A stretch of 7,819 nt of DNA, from the NCBI GenBank assembly GCA_030629485.1, contig DAOVOW010000080.1, positions 1 through 7,819 of the forward strand. The letters are read 5' to 3'. Source of the DNA: a bacterium (GTDB lineage: Bacteria > Zixibacteria > MSB-5A5 > GN15 > FEB-12). The position numbers and the translations under genes were made by a program. The notes under the pieces were generated by a model, which saw nothing but the letters and a program-made list of their open reading frames with translations, was not told the origin of the DNA and made no database searches. Positions 1 through 6,516 of the stretch are shown here, in pieces. Numbering within the stretch: the first letter of the stretch is position 1; every line of letters begins with the position of its first letter.

Positions 1-669
1 AACGAGATAAACCGTGGGTTCGCTGCCGCCTGCAATCAAGCGGTGCAGGAGACCGAGGGCGAGTTTTTGCTGTTTGTGAATCCGGATGTTCAGATAGATC
101 CGGGGTCGGTCCAGAGCATGATGGCGCTGATACGCAACGATCACAAAGCAGGCGCCATTACGCCGCGGATGCGCAACCTTGACGGCAGCTTTCAACCTAC
201 CTGTCGTCGGCTACCGACCATTTACAACCTGCTGTTTTCGCGCGGTTCGGTTCTTTCACGACTGATCGGCGCCCGCCATATCTACACCCTGCCGGATTAT
301 GCCGAAACCATTGCTGTCGATGCGGTAGCGGCTACCGTGCTGCTGATCCGACGTTCGCTCTTTGTCAGGATGAAAGGTTTTGACGAACGGTTCTTCATGT
401 ACATGGAAGATACCGATCTGTGCTACCGTCTCCGGGCTATGGGTTATCGCAACTACTTCGTACCGACAGCGGGCGCGGTTCACGATTGGGGACACGGCAG
501 TGACGCCGGACGGCTCAGACGCACCTGGCACCATCACTTTTCCGTATGGAAGTACTTCCTCAAGCACTTGCCCAACGGGTTTTCCCTCCTGGTCCTGCCG
601 GTAATCCTGACTTTGAACATGTTGCTTACCATCATCACGCCACCTTACAGCAGATCGGGGAGGCGCTGA
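1..669 (+). CDS. Family 2 glycosyltransferase, C-terminal part (5' end outside window)
   Basis: The reading frame is open from base 1, so the start and the N-terminal nucleotide-binding part are missing; 222 residues are visible. It begins with a GFAAACNQAV stretch, typical of the region just before the metal-binding motif of rhamnosyltransferase-like GT-A enzymes. Then come FVNPD (visible residues 25-29, the NPD variant of the DxD motif), FDERFFMYMEDTDLCYRL (about 127-144, with the acidic EDTD that holds the likely catalytic base) and HDWGHGS. A hydrophobic stretch at about 195-213 could anchor it to the inner membrane. The family transfers sugars from nucleotide donors to lipid-linked or polysaccharide acceptors; the sugar cannot be told here. 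It ends 3 nt before the WecA-like gene, which suggests work on the same polyprenyl-linked glycan. A GTG at 43 is an internal codon, not the start. Family confidence is high, acceptor and donor unknown. Confidence 0.9.
   Translation, partial: NEINRGFAAACNQAVQETEGEFLLFVNPDVQIDPGSVQSMMALIRNDHKAGAITPRMRNLDGSFQPTCRRLPTIYNLLFSRGSVLSRLIGARHIYTLPDYAETIAVDAVAATVLLIRRSLFVRMKGFDERFFMYMEDTDLCYRLRAMGYRNYFVPTAGAVHDWGHGSDAGRLRRTWHHHFSVWKYFLKHLPNGFSLLVLPVILTLNMLLTIITPPYSRSGRR
657..663 (+). promoter_or_regulatory. Strong Shine-Dalgarno for the WecA-like gene
   Basis: The sequence GGGGAGG lies inside the last codons of the glycosyltransferase and ends 9 nt before the ATG at 673. This is a near-ideal ribosome binding site and supports that start. 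Confidence 0.75.
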
Positions 670-672
670 CCG

Positions 673-1764
673 ATGCCGACCGAGACGATCCTGGTCATAG
701 CCCTTTGTTCGCTGGTCACAGCCATGATCAGCCTGCCCCTGCTCATCTGGTGGGGCCATAGGTATGGGCTTCTTGACCGGCCGGGTCGACACAAACGTCA
801 CAAACGACCGGTGCCGTACCTGGGCGGCGTGGCCCTTTTTGTATCGGTATGGAGTTCGCTCCTGCTCTCCACGCTTTTGTTTTCCGAATGGTATGGAAAC
901 AACACGTCGGCGCTCTTCTATGTGTTCCTTGGAGCTCTGGTAATCGCCCTGATCGGGTTGGCCGACGATCTGTCGCCGCTGTCAGCCCGTGTGAAGCTGG
1001 CAGCGCAGATTGCAGTCGGCCTGTTGCTGTATCTGTCCGGCTTGAGAGTGGAACTTTTGAGTACTCCCTACGGCAGTGTCGATATCGGTATGGCGTCTTT
1101 AGGCATTACCGTGCTCTGGGTGGTGGTGCTGACCAACGCCATCAACTTGATCGATGGGCTCGACGGTCTGGCCGGGGGAGTGTCGTTGATCGCCGCGGTA
1201 ACTCTCCTGGTGCTGGGATATATGATGAATGTCGGTTGGGCGGTTGTGTTCATGGTTGGGATGATCGGTTTTCTCGTTGTCTTTGCCGTCTTCAATCGTT
1301 ACCCGGCCAGGATCTTTCTGGGTGACTCGGGATCCATGCAACTGGGTTATTATTTTGCTGTTTTTTCGCTCTTGGTGCCGCTCAAGTCCTTCACGGCCTC
1401 AGCTCTGTATCTGCCGTTATTGGCCCTGGGAGTACCGATTCTGGAGACGGTATCTTCTTTTGTGCGCCGGGCCGTTACTGGGCGCAACGTAATGCAGGCT
1501 GATCGTCGTCACCTGTTTCATTTTCTATCGTTGGCCGGATTGTCACAACGGGGCGTGGTTCTGGTGTTCTACCTGATGGGGATCGTCTTCTCTTTGTTTG
1601 CGCTGGCCATGTTTCTGTGGAACCGGTTGATAGTACTGTCTGTTTTGGCCGTTTTTATGGTTGTAATTCTGACGGCGTTCTTTATTTTAGTAACCGGTGT
1701 ATCCTCGCGTCGGCGTCGCAAACGACAGTCGCCGGCAGGAACCATCGAGCCTGATAAGACTTAG
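673..1764 (+). CDS. WecA/TagO-type undecaprenyl-phosphate glycosyl-1-phosphate transferase
   Basis: This integral membrane enzyme would move a HexNAc-1-phosphate (usually GlcNAc-1-P) from the UDP-sugar to undecaprenyl phosphate, the first step of O-antigen, enterobacterial-common-antigen-like, teichoic or capsule-type glycans. The 363 residues contain many hydrophobic helices. The family motifs are in order: KRPVPYLGG (44-52), GLADD with the paired aspartates D98-D99, NAINLIDGLDGLAGG (155-169), FLGDSGS with D218, and RRHLFHFL (278-285), equivalent to the cytoplasmic His motif (HIHH in WecA). The C terminus is a short basic tail (SSRRRRKR). These motifs fit WecA/TagO better than MraY: the MraY-type sequence around the His motif is absent and no mur genes adjoin. 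The ATG at 673 has a strong ribosome site. The gene starts 3 nt after the upstream glycosyltransferase and is followed 11 nt later by accA. The exact sugar is not deducible. Confidence 0.9.
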   Translation: MPTETILVIALCSLVTAMISLPLLIWWGHRYGLLDRPGRHKRHKRPVPYLGGVALFVSVWSSLLLSTLLFSEWYGNNTSALFYVFLGALVIALIGLADDLSPLSARVKLAAQIAVGLLLYLSGLRVELLSTPYGSVDIGMASLGITVLWVVVLTNAINLIDGLDGLAGGVSLIAAVTLLVLGYMMNVGWAVVFMVGMIGFLVVFAVFNRYPARIFLGDSGSMQLGYYFAVFSLLVPLKSFTASALYLPLLALGVPILETVSSFVRRAVTGRNVMQADRRHLFHFLSLAGLSQRGVVLVFYLMGIVFSLFALAMFLWNRLIVLSVLAVFMVVILTAFFILVTGVSSRRRRKRQSPAGTIEPDKT

Positions 1765-1775
1765 ATCGGAATGGC

Positions 1776-2738
1776 ATGGTCGACAGACCTTATTTGGAAT
1801 TTGAACGACCGTTGGTCGAGTTGGAGAAGAAGATCTCCGACATGAAAGATTTCTCCGTCGGAGAGAGCATTGAACTGGACAGTGAGATTGCCTCCCTGGA
1901 AAAAAAACTGGCTCGACTTCGCGCGGATATCTATTCCCGACTGACGCGCTGGCAGCGTGTACTGTTGTCTCGCCACCCCAAACGTCCCTACACTCTTGAT
2001 TATATCAGAATGATCACCACCGATTTCGTGGAGCTTCACGGTGATCGCTGTTTCGCCGACGATCGGGCGATGATCGGTGGGTTCGCCAGAATCGACAACC
2101 AGCCGGTGCTGGTGATTGGTCAGCAGAAAGGTCGTGACACCAAACAGAAACTGGCCCGTAATTTCGGTATGGCCCATCCGGAAGGGTATCGTAAAGCGCT
2201 GCGGCTGTTCAAACTGGCCGAGAAGTTTGAGATCCCGATCATCGTACTGATCGATACACCGGGAGCGTACCCGGGGATCGGCGCCGAAGAGCGTGGTCAG
2301 GCCGAGGCGATTGCCCACAATATCAGAGAGATGGCCCGGCTGCGGGTGCCGATTGTGGTGGTTATTATCGGCGAGGGTGCTTCCGGAGGGGCGTTAGGTA
2401 TCGGCGTTGGCGATGTCGTCATGATGCTCGAGTACGCCTGGTACTCCGTTATTTCGCCGGAGGGCTGCGCCGCGATTTTATGGCGTGACGCGGCCAAAGC
2501 GCCGGAGGCGGCCGAGGCGCTCAAGGTGACATCGGATGATTTGATAAAACTGAAAGTGGTCGACAAGGTGATCAGCGAGCCGGAGGGTGGTGCTCATCGA
2601 GATCCAACCGCCACTGCCCAGTTAGTGAAGAGAGAAATACTGGCTGCTCTGAAGGAGTTGCAGGCCAAGCCGATCGAGCAACTTCTCCAGGACAGACTGG
2701 CCAAATACCGAAGTATCGGTGAGTTCGAGGAACGCTGA
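1776..2738 (+). CDS. accA: Acetyl-CoA carboxylase carboxyltransferase subunit alpha
   Basis: AccA pairs with AccD to form the carboxyltransferase that moves CO2 from biotin-BCCP to acetyl-CoA, giving malonyl-CoA for fatty-acid synthesis in the cytoplasm. The 320-residue length is normal for the family. An N-terminal helical, charged region (about 1-65) precedes the crotonase-fold domain. Hallmarks are VELHGDR (85-91), GQQKGRDTK (115-123), FGMAHPEGYRKALRL (130-144), IDTPGAYPG (159-167), GEGASGGALGIGVGD (199-213, an oxyanion-hole glycine stretch), SPEGCAAILWRDA (227-239) and EPEGGAHRD (268-276). The ATG at 1776 gives the standard N terminus; an ATG 5 nt earlier is in another frame and is not used. 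The ribosome site is weak (GGA at 1768-1770). accD is not in the window, so the subunits are not adjacent, as in E. coli. No key motif is missing. Confidence 0.97.
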   Translation: MVDRPYLEFERPLVELEKKISDMKDFSVGESIELDSEIASLEKKLARLRADIYSRLTRWQRVLLSRHPKRPYTLDYIRMITTDFVELHGDRCFADDRAMIGGFARIDNQPVLVIGQQKGRDTKQKLARNFGMAHPEGYRKALRLFKLAEKFEIPIIVLIDTPGAYPGIGAEERGQAEAIAHNIREMARLRVPIVVVIIGEGASGGALGIGVGDVVMMLEYAWYSVISPEGCAAILWRDAAKAPEAAEALKVTSDDLIKLKVVDKVISEPEGGAHRDPTATAQLVKREILAALKELQAKPIEQLLQDRLAKYRSIGEFEER

Positions 2739-2741
2739 GGA
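2737..2741 (+). promoter_or_regulatory. Shine-Dalgarno overlapping the accA stop
   Basis: GAGGA overlaps the accA stop codon (TGA at 2736-2738) and ends 9 nt before the ATG at 2751. It supports translation of the small zinc-ribbon gene directly after accA. Confidence 0.6.
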
Positions 2742-2750
2742 AACAAGTCA

Positions 2751-2921
2751 ATGGCGCTGTCAAGTCAACTGCTGGAGAAACTGGTTTGTCCAAAGTGCAA
2801 GGGTAAACTGAGTTATCAGGAAGATGAGAACCGTCTGGTCTGCGAGAACTGCCGGCTCGCTTACCGAATCACCGACGACATACCGGTGCTGCTGATGGAC
2901 GAAGCAGAGAATATCGAGTAG
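2751..2921 (+). CDS. Small Trm112/YcaR-like (UPF0434) zinc-ribbon protein, 56 aa
   Basis: This short gene encodes 56 residues. It starts LLEKLVCPKCKGKL, continues LVCENCRLAYRITDDIPVLL, and has four cysteines at 13, 16, 31 and 34 in two CxxC pairs, a likely zinc ribbon. The layout LLE-x(3)-CPxCxG-KL ... C ... AY-x-I-x(2)-DIPVLL is the pattern of the Trm112p/UPF0434 family. Many proteobacterial YcaR proteins have lost the second Cys pair; here all four are present, so metal binding is likely. In eukaryotes and archaea Trm112 is the activating partner of several methyltransferases; the bacterial role is much less clear. It is preceded by a good ribosome site and lies 12 nt after accA and 11 nt before the EIIA gene. 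Family assignment is firm, function is not. Confidence 0.88.
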   Translation: MALSSQLLEKLVCPKCKGKLSYQEDENRLVCENCRLAYRITDDIPVLLMDEAENIE

Positions 2922-2932
2922 GGACAAATTAC

Positions 2933-3385
2933 ATGAAGCTTTCTAAATTCTGCGACGAGACGCTGGTGAAATTCGATCTGAAAGCAACCGACAAGACCGG
3001 TGTGATCGAGGAGTTGGTTGATCTTGTTGCCCGTTCCAATATGGTCAAAGATCGGGATCAACTGCTACAGGATATCAAGGAACGGGAGAACCTGGTCACA
3101 ACCGGTGTTGGCTATGGCGTGGCTTTTCCCCACGCGAAAACCAGATCGGTTAAGGGGATCGTGATTGCTTTCGGACGAAGCAGCGCCGGCGTGGACTTCG
3201 ACGCCATGGATCACAAGGCAGTACATCTCTTCTTTCTGATCGCCGCTCCGGAGGACGCTATCGGTGCGCACTTGAACGTGATGGCGCGCCTGTCCTATCT
3301 GATGAAACCGGAGGAGAACCGCACAAAGCTCCTCGAGGCCGCCTCACCCGGAGATGTTCTGGCTTTAATTGATGTCATCGAGTAA
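2933..3385 (+). CDS. Stand-alone PTS EIIA domain protein (fructose/nitrogen type, PtsN-like)
   Basis: The 150 residues are one EIIA-Fru/Ntr domain. The phosphorylation site is in TGVGYGVAFPHAKT, with His67 as the phospho-acceptor, preceded by the usual REN-LVTTG. VHLFFLIAAPEDAIGAHL (99-116) and LSYLMKPEENRTKLLEA (120-136) are further family blocks. EIIA proteins receive a phosphate from HPr or NPr. Lone EIIA-Ntr proteins usually do not transport sugar but regulate partners such as potassium uptake systems or sensor kinases according to phosphorylation state. No EIIB/EIIC permease domain, HPr or EI gene is nearby, which favours a regulatory role. A GGGA at 2921-2924 lies 8 nt before the ATG. 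It sits between the Trm112-like gene and mreC, not beside rpoN/hpf as E. coli ptsN does, so I leave the symbol blank. Confidence 0.9.
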   Translation: MKLSKFCDETLVKFDLKATDKTGVIEELVDLVARSNMVKDRDQLLQDIKERENLVTTGVGYGVAFPHAKTRSVKGIVIAFGRSSAGVDFDAMDHKAVHLFFLIAAPEDAIGAHLNVMARLSYLMKPEENRTKLLEAASPGDVLALIDVIE

Positions 3386-3402
3386 TTAGGGTCTCGTTCT
3401 GA

Positions 3403-4209
3403 GTGGCGTTTGCCATGTTGAACAGAAAATCCGGTCTTTCTTATAAGAGTTGGCGGGTTGTTCATCTCGCTGTAATTCTCATTTTTGTAGCTACTCTGAT
3501 ACTCAAGTTGCCGAATGTCAACCAACTAATCGGTGACGCGATCATCGACACGGCCTACTCTCCCTTTTTCAAAATCCGATGGACAGTCCGGGACCTGGTC
3601 GGCACCAACAAAGAGAATCGATTACTTCGAGTCTCGCTGACCGAGGCATCCTTAAGAATCGTGGCTCTGGAGGAAGCTGAGCGGGAAAACCCCAGGCTGC
3701 GATCGATCCTTGGGTTTGAACCGCCGCCTGCGTATCGTCTGCTGCCGGCCCGGGTCATCTCAGTGACCGGAGAACCGCTACCGGTGTCCGCCGCCATTAA
3801 CATGGGGATCGAGGATTCCGTGCTGGTCAATCATCCGGTCATCAATCAAGTGGGTCTGGTCGGGCGGGTGCAGGAGGTGATGCCGGGGTACGCCAAAGTA
3901 CAGTTGTTGACCGATCCGCTCAATCGTGTCGCCGGCCGGGTGGCAACCAGCCGCGAGATGGGCATCGTGCGCTACTTACCATCGGAAGGTATGATTCTGG
4001 ACAATTTCCCCAATCAGGGTGCCATCCAGGTAGGTGATACCATTTTGTCGTCGGGGCTGGGGGGCATCTACCCGCCGGGCCTGAGAGTTGGCATTGTATC
4101 GGATGTTCGGCGGCCGGAAAACAAGCCGTACTCGCTAATCAAGCTCGAGCCGGCGGTCAACTTTCGGACCATTGAGGAACTCTTCATTCTGATGCCGGAG
4201 GGTCCATGA
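3403..4209 (+). CDS. mreC: Rod-shape-determining protein MreC
   Basis: MreC is a membrane-anchored periplasmic scaffold of the elongasome; it binds PBP2 and helps switch on RodA-PBP2 synthesis. The 268 residues show a short cytoplasmic N terminus, one membrane helix (about 19-37), a predicted coiled coil (about 63-100, ending in ENPRLRSILGF, a typical MreC junction) and the two-part beta domain. Family blocks are INQVGLVGRVQEV (147-159), VQLLTDP (166-172) and GIYPPGLRVGIV (221-232). The start is uncertain: GTG at 3403 gives 268 residues, while the in-frame ATG at 3415 gives 264 and has GAG at 3401-3403 at a usable distance. Neither has a strong ribosome site. The stop overlaps the mreD start by 4 nt (ATGA), suggesting coupled translation. 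The gene directly upstream is the EIIA gene, not mreB. Confidence 0.95.
   Translation: MAFAMLNRKSGLSYKSWRVVHLAVILIFVATLILKLPNVNQLIGDAIIDTAYSPFFKIRWTVRDLVGTNKENRLLRVSLTEASLRIVALEEAERENPRLRSILGFEPPPAYRLLPARVISVTGEPLPVSAAINMGIEDSVLVNHPVINQVGLVGRVQEVMPGYAKVQLLTDPLNRVAGRVATSREMGIVRYLPSEGMILDNFPNQGAIQVGDTILSSGLGGIYPPGLRVGIVSDVRRPENKPYSLIKLEPAVNFRTIEELFILMPEGP
4197..4202 (+). promoter_or_regulatory. Shine-Dalgarno for mreD
   Basis: GGAGGG lies in the last codons of mreC, 3 nt before the mreD ATG at 4206. The spacing is short, but together with the ATGA overlap it supports this start. Confidence 0.5.
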
Positions 4210-4694
4210 CACGGGCGATTCCATTTGTACTCTATCTTCTGTTGATCGCCCTGCACGAGGTGATGCTAAGGGACATCACGACAGTCCTTACGGCCGAGAT
4301 CAATCTGGCCGCCCTCATAGTGCTGACGGTGGCTGTCTACAAACCGGAGTTGGTTGCTACCTGGTTCGGTTTTGCCGCCGGTCTGGTGCTGGCCGCCGGA
4401 ATGCCGGATCTTATCGGTTGGCATACGCTGTGGCTGGCGGGGCTGGGGCTTCTCGCCTATCACACTCGTGAGCGGCTAAACCTCGACTCTCTATATGCCA
4501 AGCTGCTGCTGATACTGGGCGGTATACTCCTTCACAATGTTATGGTGTTGATTACCTTTGGAGCAGAAGATTTTTGGTTTCTTCTGGTGACCGCCGCGCT
4601 GCCGGGCGCCGTTTACACTACTCTGATTGGGTGGCTTTTCTTTCTGGTCAAAGAAGGTCGCATCACCTGGACCAGAATTAAGGCTCTTTTCTGA
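4206..4694 (+). CDS. mreD: Rod-shape-determining protein MreD
   Basis: MreD is a small polytopic membrane protein that works with MreC in side-wall elongation. The 162 residues are almost all hydrophobic, with roughly five or six membrane segments (about 4-18, 32-46, 50-65, 73-85, 96-117 and 122-148). A short basic tail (KEGRITWTRIKALF) follows. Sequence conservation in this family is low, so the call rests mainly on length, the membrane profile and position between mreC and the PBP2 gene. It overlaps mreC by 4 nt and ends 7 nt before the mrdA start. Confidence 0.87.
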   Translation: MTRAIPFVLYLLLIALHEVMLRDITTVLTAEINLAALIVLTVAVYKPELVATWFGFAAGLVLAAGMPDLIGWHTLWLAGLGLLAYHTRERLNLDSLYAKLLLILGGILLHNVMVLITFGAEDFWFLLVTAALPGAVYTTLIGWLFFLVKEGRITWTRIKALF

Positions 4695-4701
4695 CAATCG
4701 G

Positions 4702-6516
4702 ATGCCACAGTCAACTCTCAGCCTCAAGTATCGCCAAGCTACCGTTCTTCTGATTGTGCTGGGCTTGCTGCTGGTGATTTTCGGCTGGCTGGTGAAACTG
4801 CAGATTCTGAACTATCGCGAACTGGCCGAGCAGTCCGAGAACAACCGGATCAGAGTACAGCCGCTGGTGGCCGGTCGTGGTGTGGTGTACGATCGGGAGG
4901 GGCGTATCATAATCGATAACCGACCCTCTTTCACGGTATCTGTCGTGGCGTCTGAGGCAGTTCGGGACACGACGATACCGAACCTGGCAGCGTTGATTGG
5001 ACTTGATACGAGCGTGGTTCAAAAACGGTTGCGGAAGAACTTGGTCAATCGTTACCAACCTGCCCCGATCATGCGCGATGTTCCGTTTGAGATCGTGGCC
5101 GTAATCGAAGAGCAGGCCAGCCGTTTCCCGGGAGTGAGCATCCGGATGGAAGAGGTAAGACGTTATACGCCCGGTCTGGGTTCCGAGTGTTTCACGGGTC
5201 ACGTCGGTGAGGTCTCCGAGGAAGAGCGACGGCGTGAGGGTGCGGTCGATTATCGCCTGGGTAGCATAATCGGCAAGAAAGGGCTGGAAAAGCAGCACGA
5301 TGCGCTCCTCCGAGGGCGTGAGGGGACGGCCTATATCGAAGTTACCGCTTCCGGTCAAAGCCGGGGACCGTACGAAGAGAAGGCGGTCACGCCCGCCGTT
5401 GCCGGCGCCGACCTGGTGCTGACGATCGACAACGATCTTCAGCGTGAATGTGTGGCGGCGCTTGAAGAGTATTGCTGTGGCGCTATTGTCGCCATGGATC
5501 CACGCAGCGGCGAAATCCTGGCCATGACATCCTATCCTGGGTTCGACGCCAACATTTTTTCGACCGTCATACCGGAGAGTCTTTGGCAAAGCATTACGCA
5601 GGATACGACCCATCCGCTGCTCAACCGTCCCATCAGTGGTCTCTATCCGCCTGCTTCCACCACCAAGCTGTTGACCATCGGCGCGGCGTTGGAAGAGGGA
5701 ATGATCGGTGCGAATACAACTCTGAAGCCATGCTACGGTGGCTTGCAGTTCGGCAATCGCTACTTTCGCTGTTGGTTGCCCCGCGGTCATGGCGCCCTTA
5801 ATGCGATTGGTGCGATTGAACAGTCTTGCGATGTGTACTTGTATCAGGTGGGATTGAAACTCGGTATCGATCTGTTGAGTCAGTACTTCGATAAGTGCGG
5901 CTTCGGCCACGTCACCGGCGTCGCTCTGCCGGGCGAAGAGGACGGTCTCAACCCCAACAGCGAATACTACGATAAGCGCTACGGCAAGAAAAAGTGGAGC
6001 CGGGGGTTGGTACTGAACAACGCGATCGGGCAGGGAGAGATACTCGTCACGCCGTTGCAACTGACACAGTTTTTCTGTGGTTTGGCCAACGACGGCATCG
6101 TGTATCGTCCACGACTAATTAAGAGTATCCAGTTTCCGGACGGCCAGCAGGTGATCCCGTCCAGGCAGATGGTCAGGAAACTGCCGTTTTCATCAGGAAC
6201 ACTGGAGTTATTGCTCGAAGGGTTGCGCCTGGTGGTGGAGGGTGAGCACGGCACCGCCCACGGCCTGAGGAATAACCTGTACAGCCTTGGTGGGAAAACC
6301 GGCACGGCGGAGAACCCTCATGGAGACAATCATTCCTTGTTTGTCGGTGTAGCGCCGATGGAACGCCCCGAGATCGTAGTTTGTGCTGTTGTCGAGAACG
6401 CTGGTCACGGTTCGGAAGTGGCGGCGCCGACCGTCAAGCGGATTATTGATATCTATATGACCAAGAAGTTGCGCCCGCAGCCAGTGGCCGGTCTGTCTCA
6501 CGCGGAGGGTGACTGA
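4702..6516 (+). CDS. mrdA: Penicillin-binding protein 2 (elongasome transpeptidase)
   Basis: This class B PBP is the transpeptidase that crosslinks glycan strands made by RodA during rod elongation; one membrane helix (about 13-36) anchors it with the body in the periplasm. From ATG 4702 it has 604 residues. The N-terminal pedestal carries VAGRGVVYDREGRII (56-70) and SIIGKKGLEKQHDALLRG. The catalytic triad of motifs is complete: S319-T-T-K322 (in YPPASTTK), S375-C-D377 (the SxD form) and K532-T-G-T535. NNAIGQGEILVTPLQL (439-454) is also typical. Cys344, Cys357, His363 and Cys376 could form a metal site. I chose ATG 4702 because an upstream TTG frame extension to 4627 would add 25 residues lying over mreD and resembling no PBP2 start. 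No good ribosome site is seen, so coupling to mreD translation is likely. The stop shares one base with the rodA start (TGATG). Confidence 0.96.
   Translation: MPQSTLSLKYRQATVLLIVLGLLLVIFGWLVKLQILNYRELAEQSENNRIRVQPLVAGRGVVYDREGRIIIDNRPSFTVSVVASEAVRDTTIPNLAALIGLDTSVVQKRLRKNLVNRYQPAPIMRDVPFEIVAVIEEQASRFPGVSIRMEEVRRYTPGLGSECFTGHVGEVSEEERRREGAVDYRLGSIIGKKGLEKQHDALLRGREGTAYIEVTASGQSRGPYEEKAVTPAVAGADLVLTIDNDLQRECVAALEEYCCGAIVAMDPRSGEILAMTSYPGFDANIFSTVIPESLWQSITQDTTHPLLNRPISGLYPPASTTKLLTIGAALEEGMIGANTTLKPCYGGLQFGNRYFRCWLPRGHGALNAIGAIEQSCDVYLYQVGLKLGIDLLSQYFDKCGFGHVTGVALPGEEDGLNPNSEYYDKRYGKKKWSRGLVLNNAIGQGEILVTPLQLTQFFCGLANDGIVYRPRLIKSIQFPDGQQVIPSRQMVRKLPFSSGTLELLLEGLRLVVEGEHGTAHGLRNNLYSLGGKTGTAENPHGDNHSLFVGVAPMERPEIVVCAVVENAGHGSEVAAPTVKRIIDIYMTKKLRPQPVAGLSHAEGD
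6504..6509 (+). promoter_or_regulatory. Shine-Dalgarno for rodA
   Basis: GGAGGG sits in the last codons of mrdA and ends 6 nt before the rodA ATG at 6516. It supports that start, which overlaps the mrdA stop by one base. Confidence 0.75.

Noticed and set aside
256..801. 181-codon minus-strand frame over the glycosyltransferase and WecA-like junction
   Set aside because: It is antisense to two well-supported genes, shows no domain, and is low-complexity in character.
849..1325. 158-codon plus-strand frame inside the WecA-like gene
   Set aside because: It is an out-of-frame overlap whose Arg/Gly/Ser-rich translation looks like a shifted reading of the real gene.
1761..2318. 185-codon minus-strand frame over accA
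   Set aside because: It is antisense to a fully conserved accA and has no recognisable family features.
4627..4701. TTG-initiated 25-residue N-terminal extension of PBP2
   Set aside because: It would overlap the mreD coding end, uses a rare start, and adds residues with no similarity to PBP2 N termini; ATG 4702 gives a normal short cytoplasmic tail before the membrane helix.
5827..5832. PBP2 SxN motif reading S-C-D, as if an active-site residue were lost
   Set aside because: Asp at the third position is normal for many PBP2 proteins (E. coli PBP2 has an SxD form), so this is not a defect.
4711..6060. Long open frame (449 codons) on the minus strand over mrdA
   Set aside because: It lies wholly antisense to a motif-complete PBP2 gene. 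Its translation is rich in Arg, Gln and His with no recognisable domain, as expected for the mirror of a GC-rich gene.
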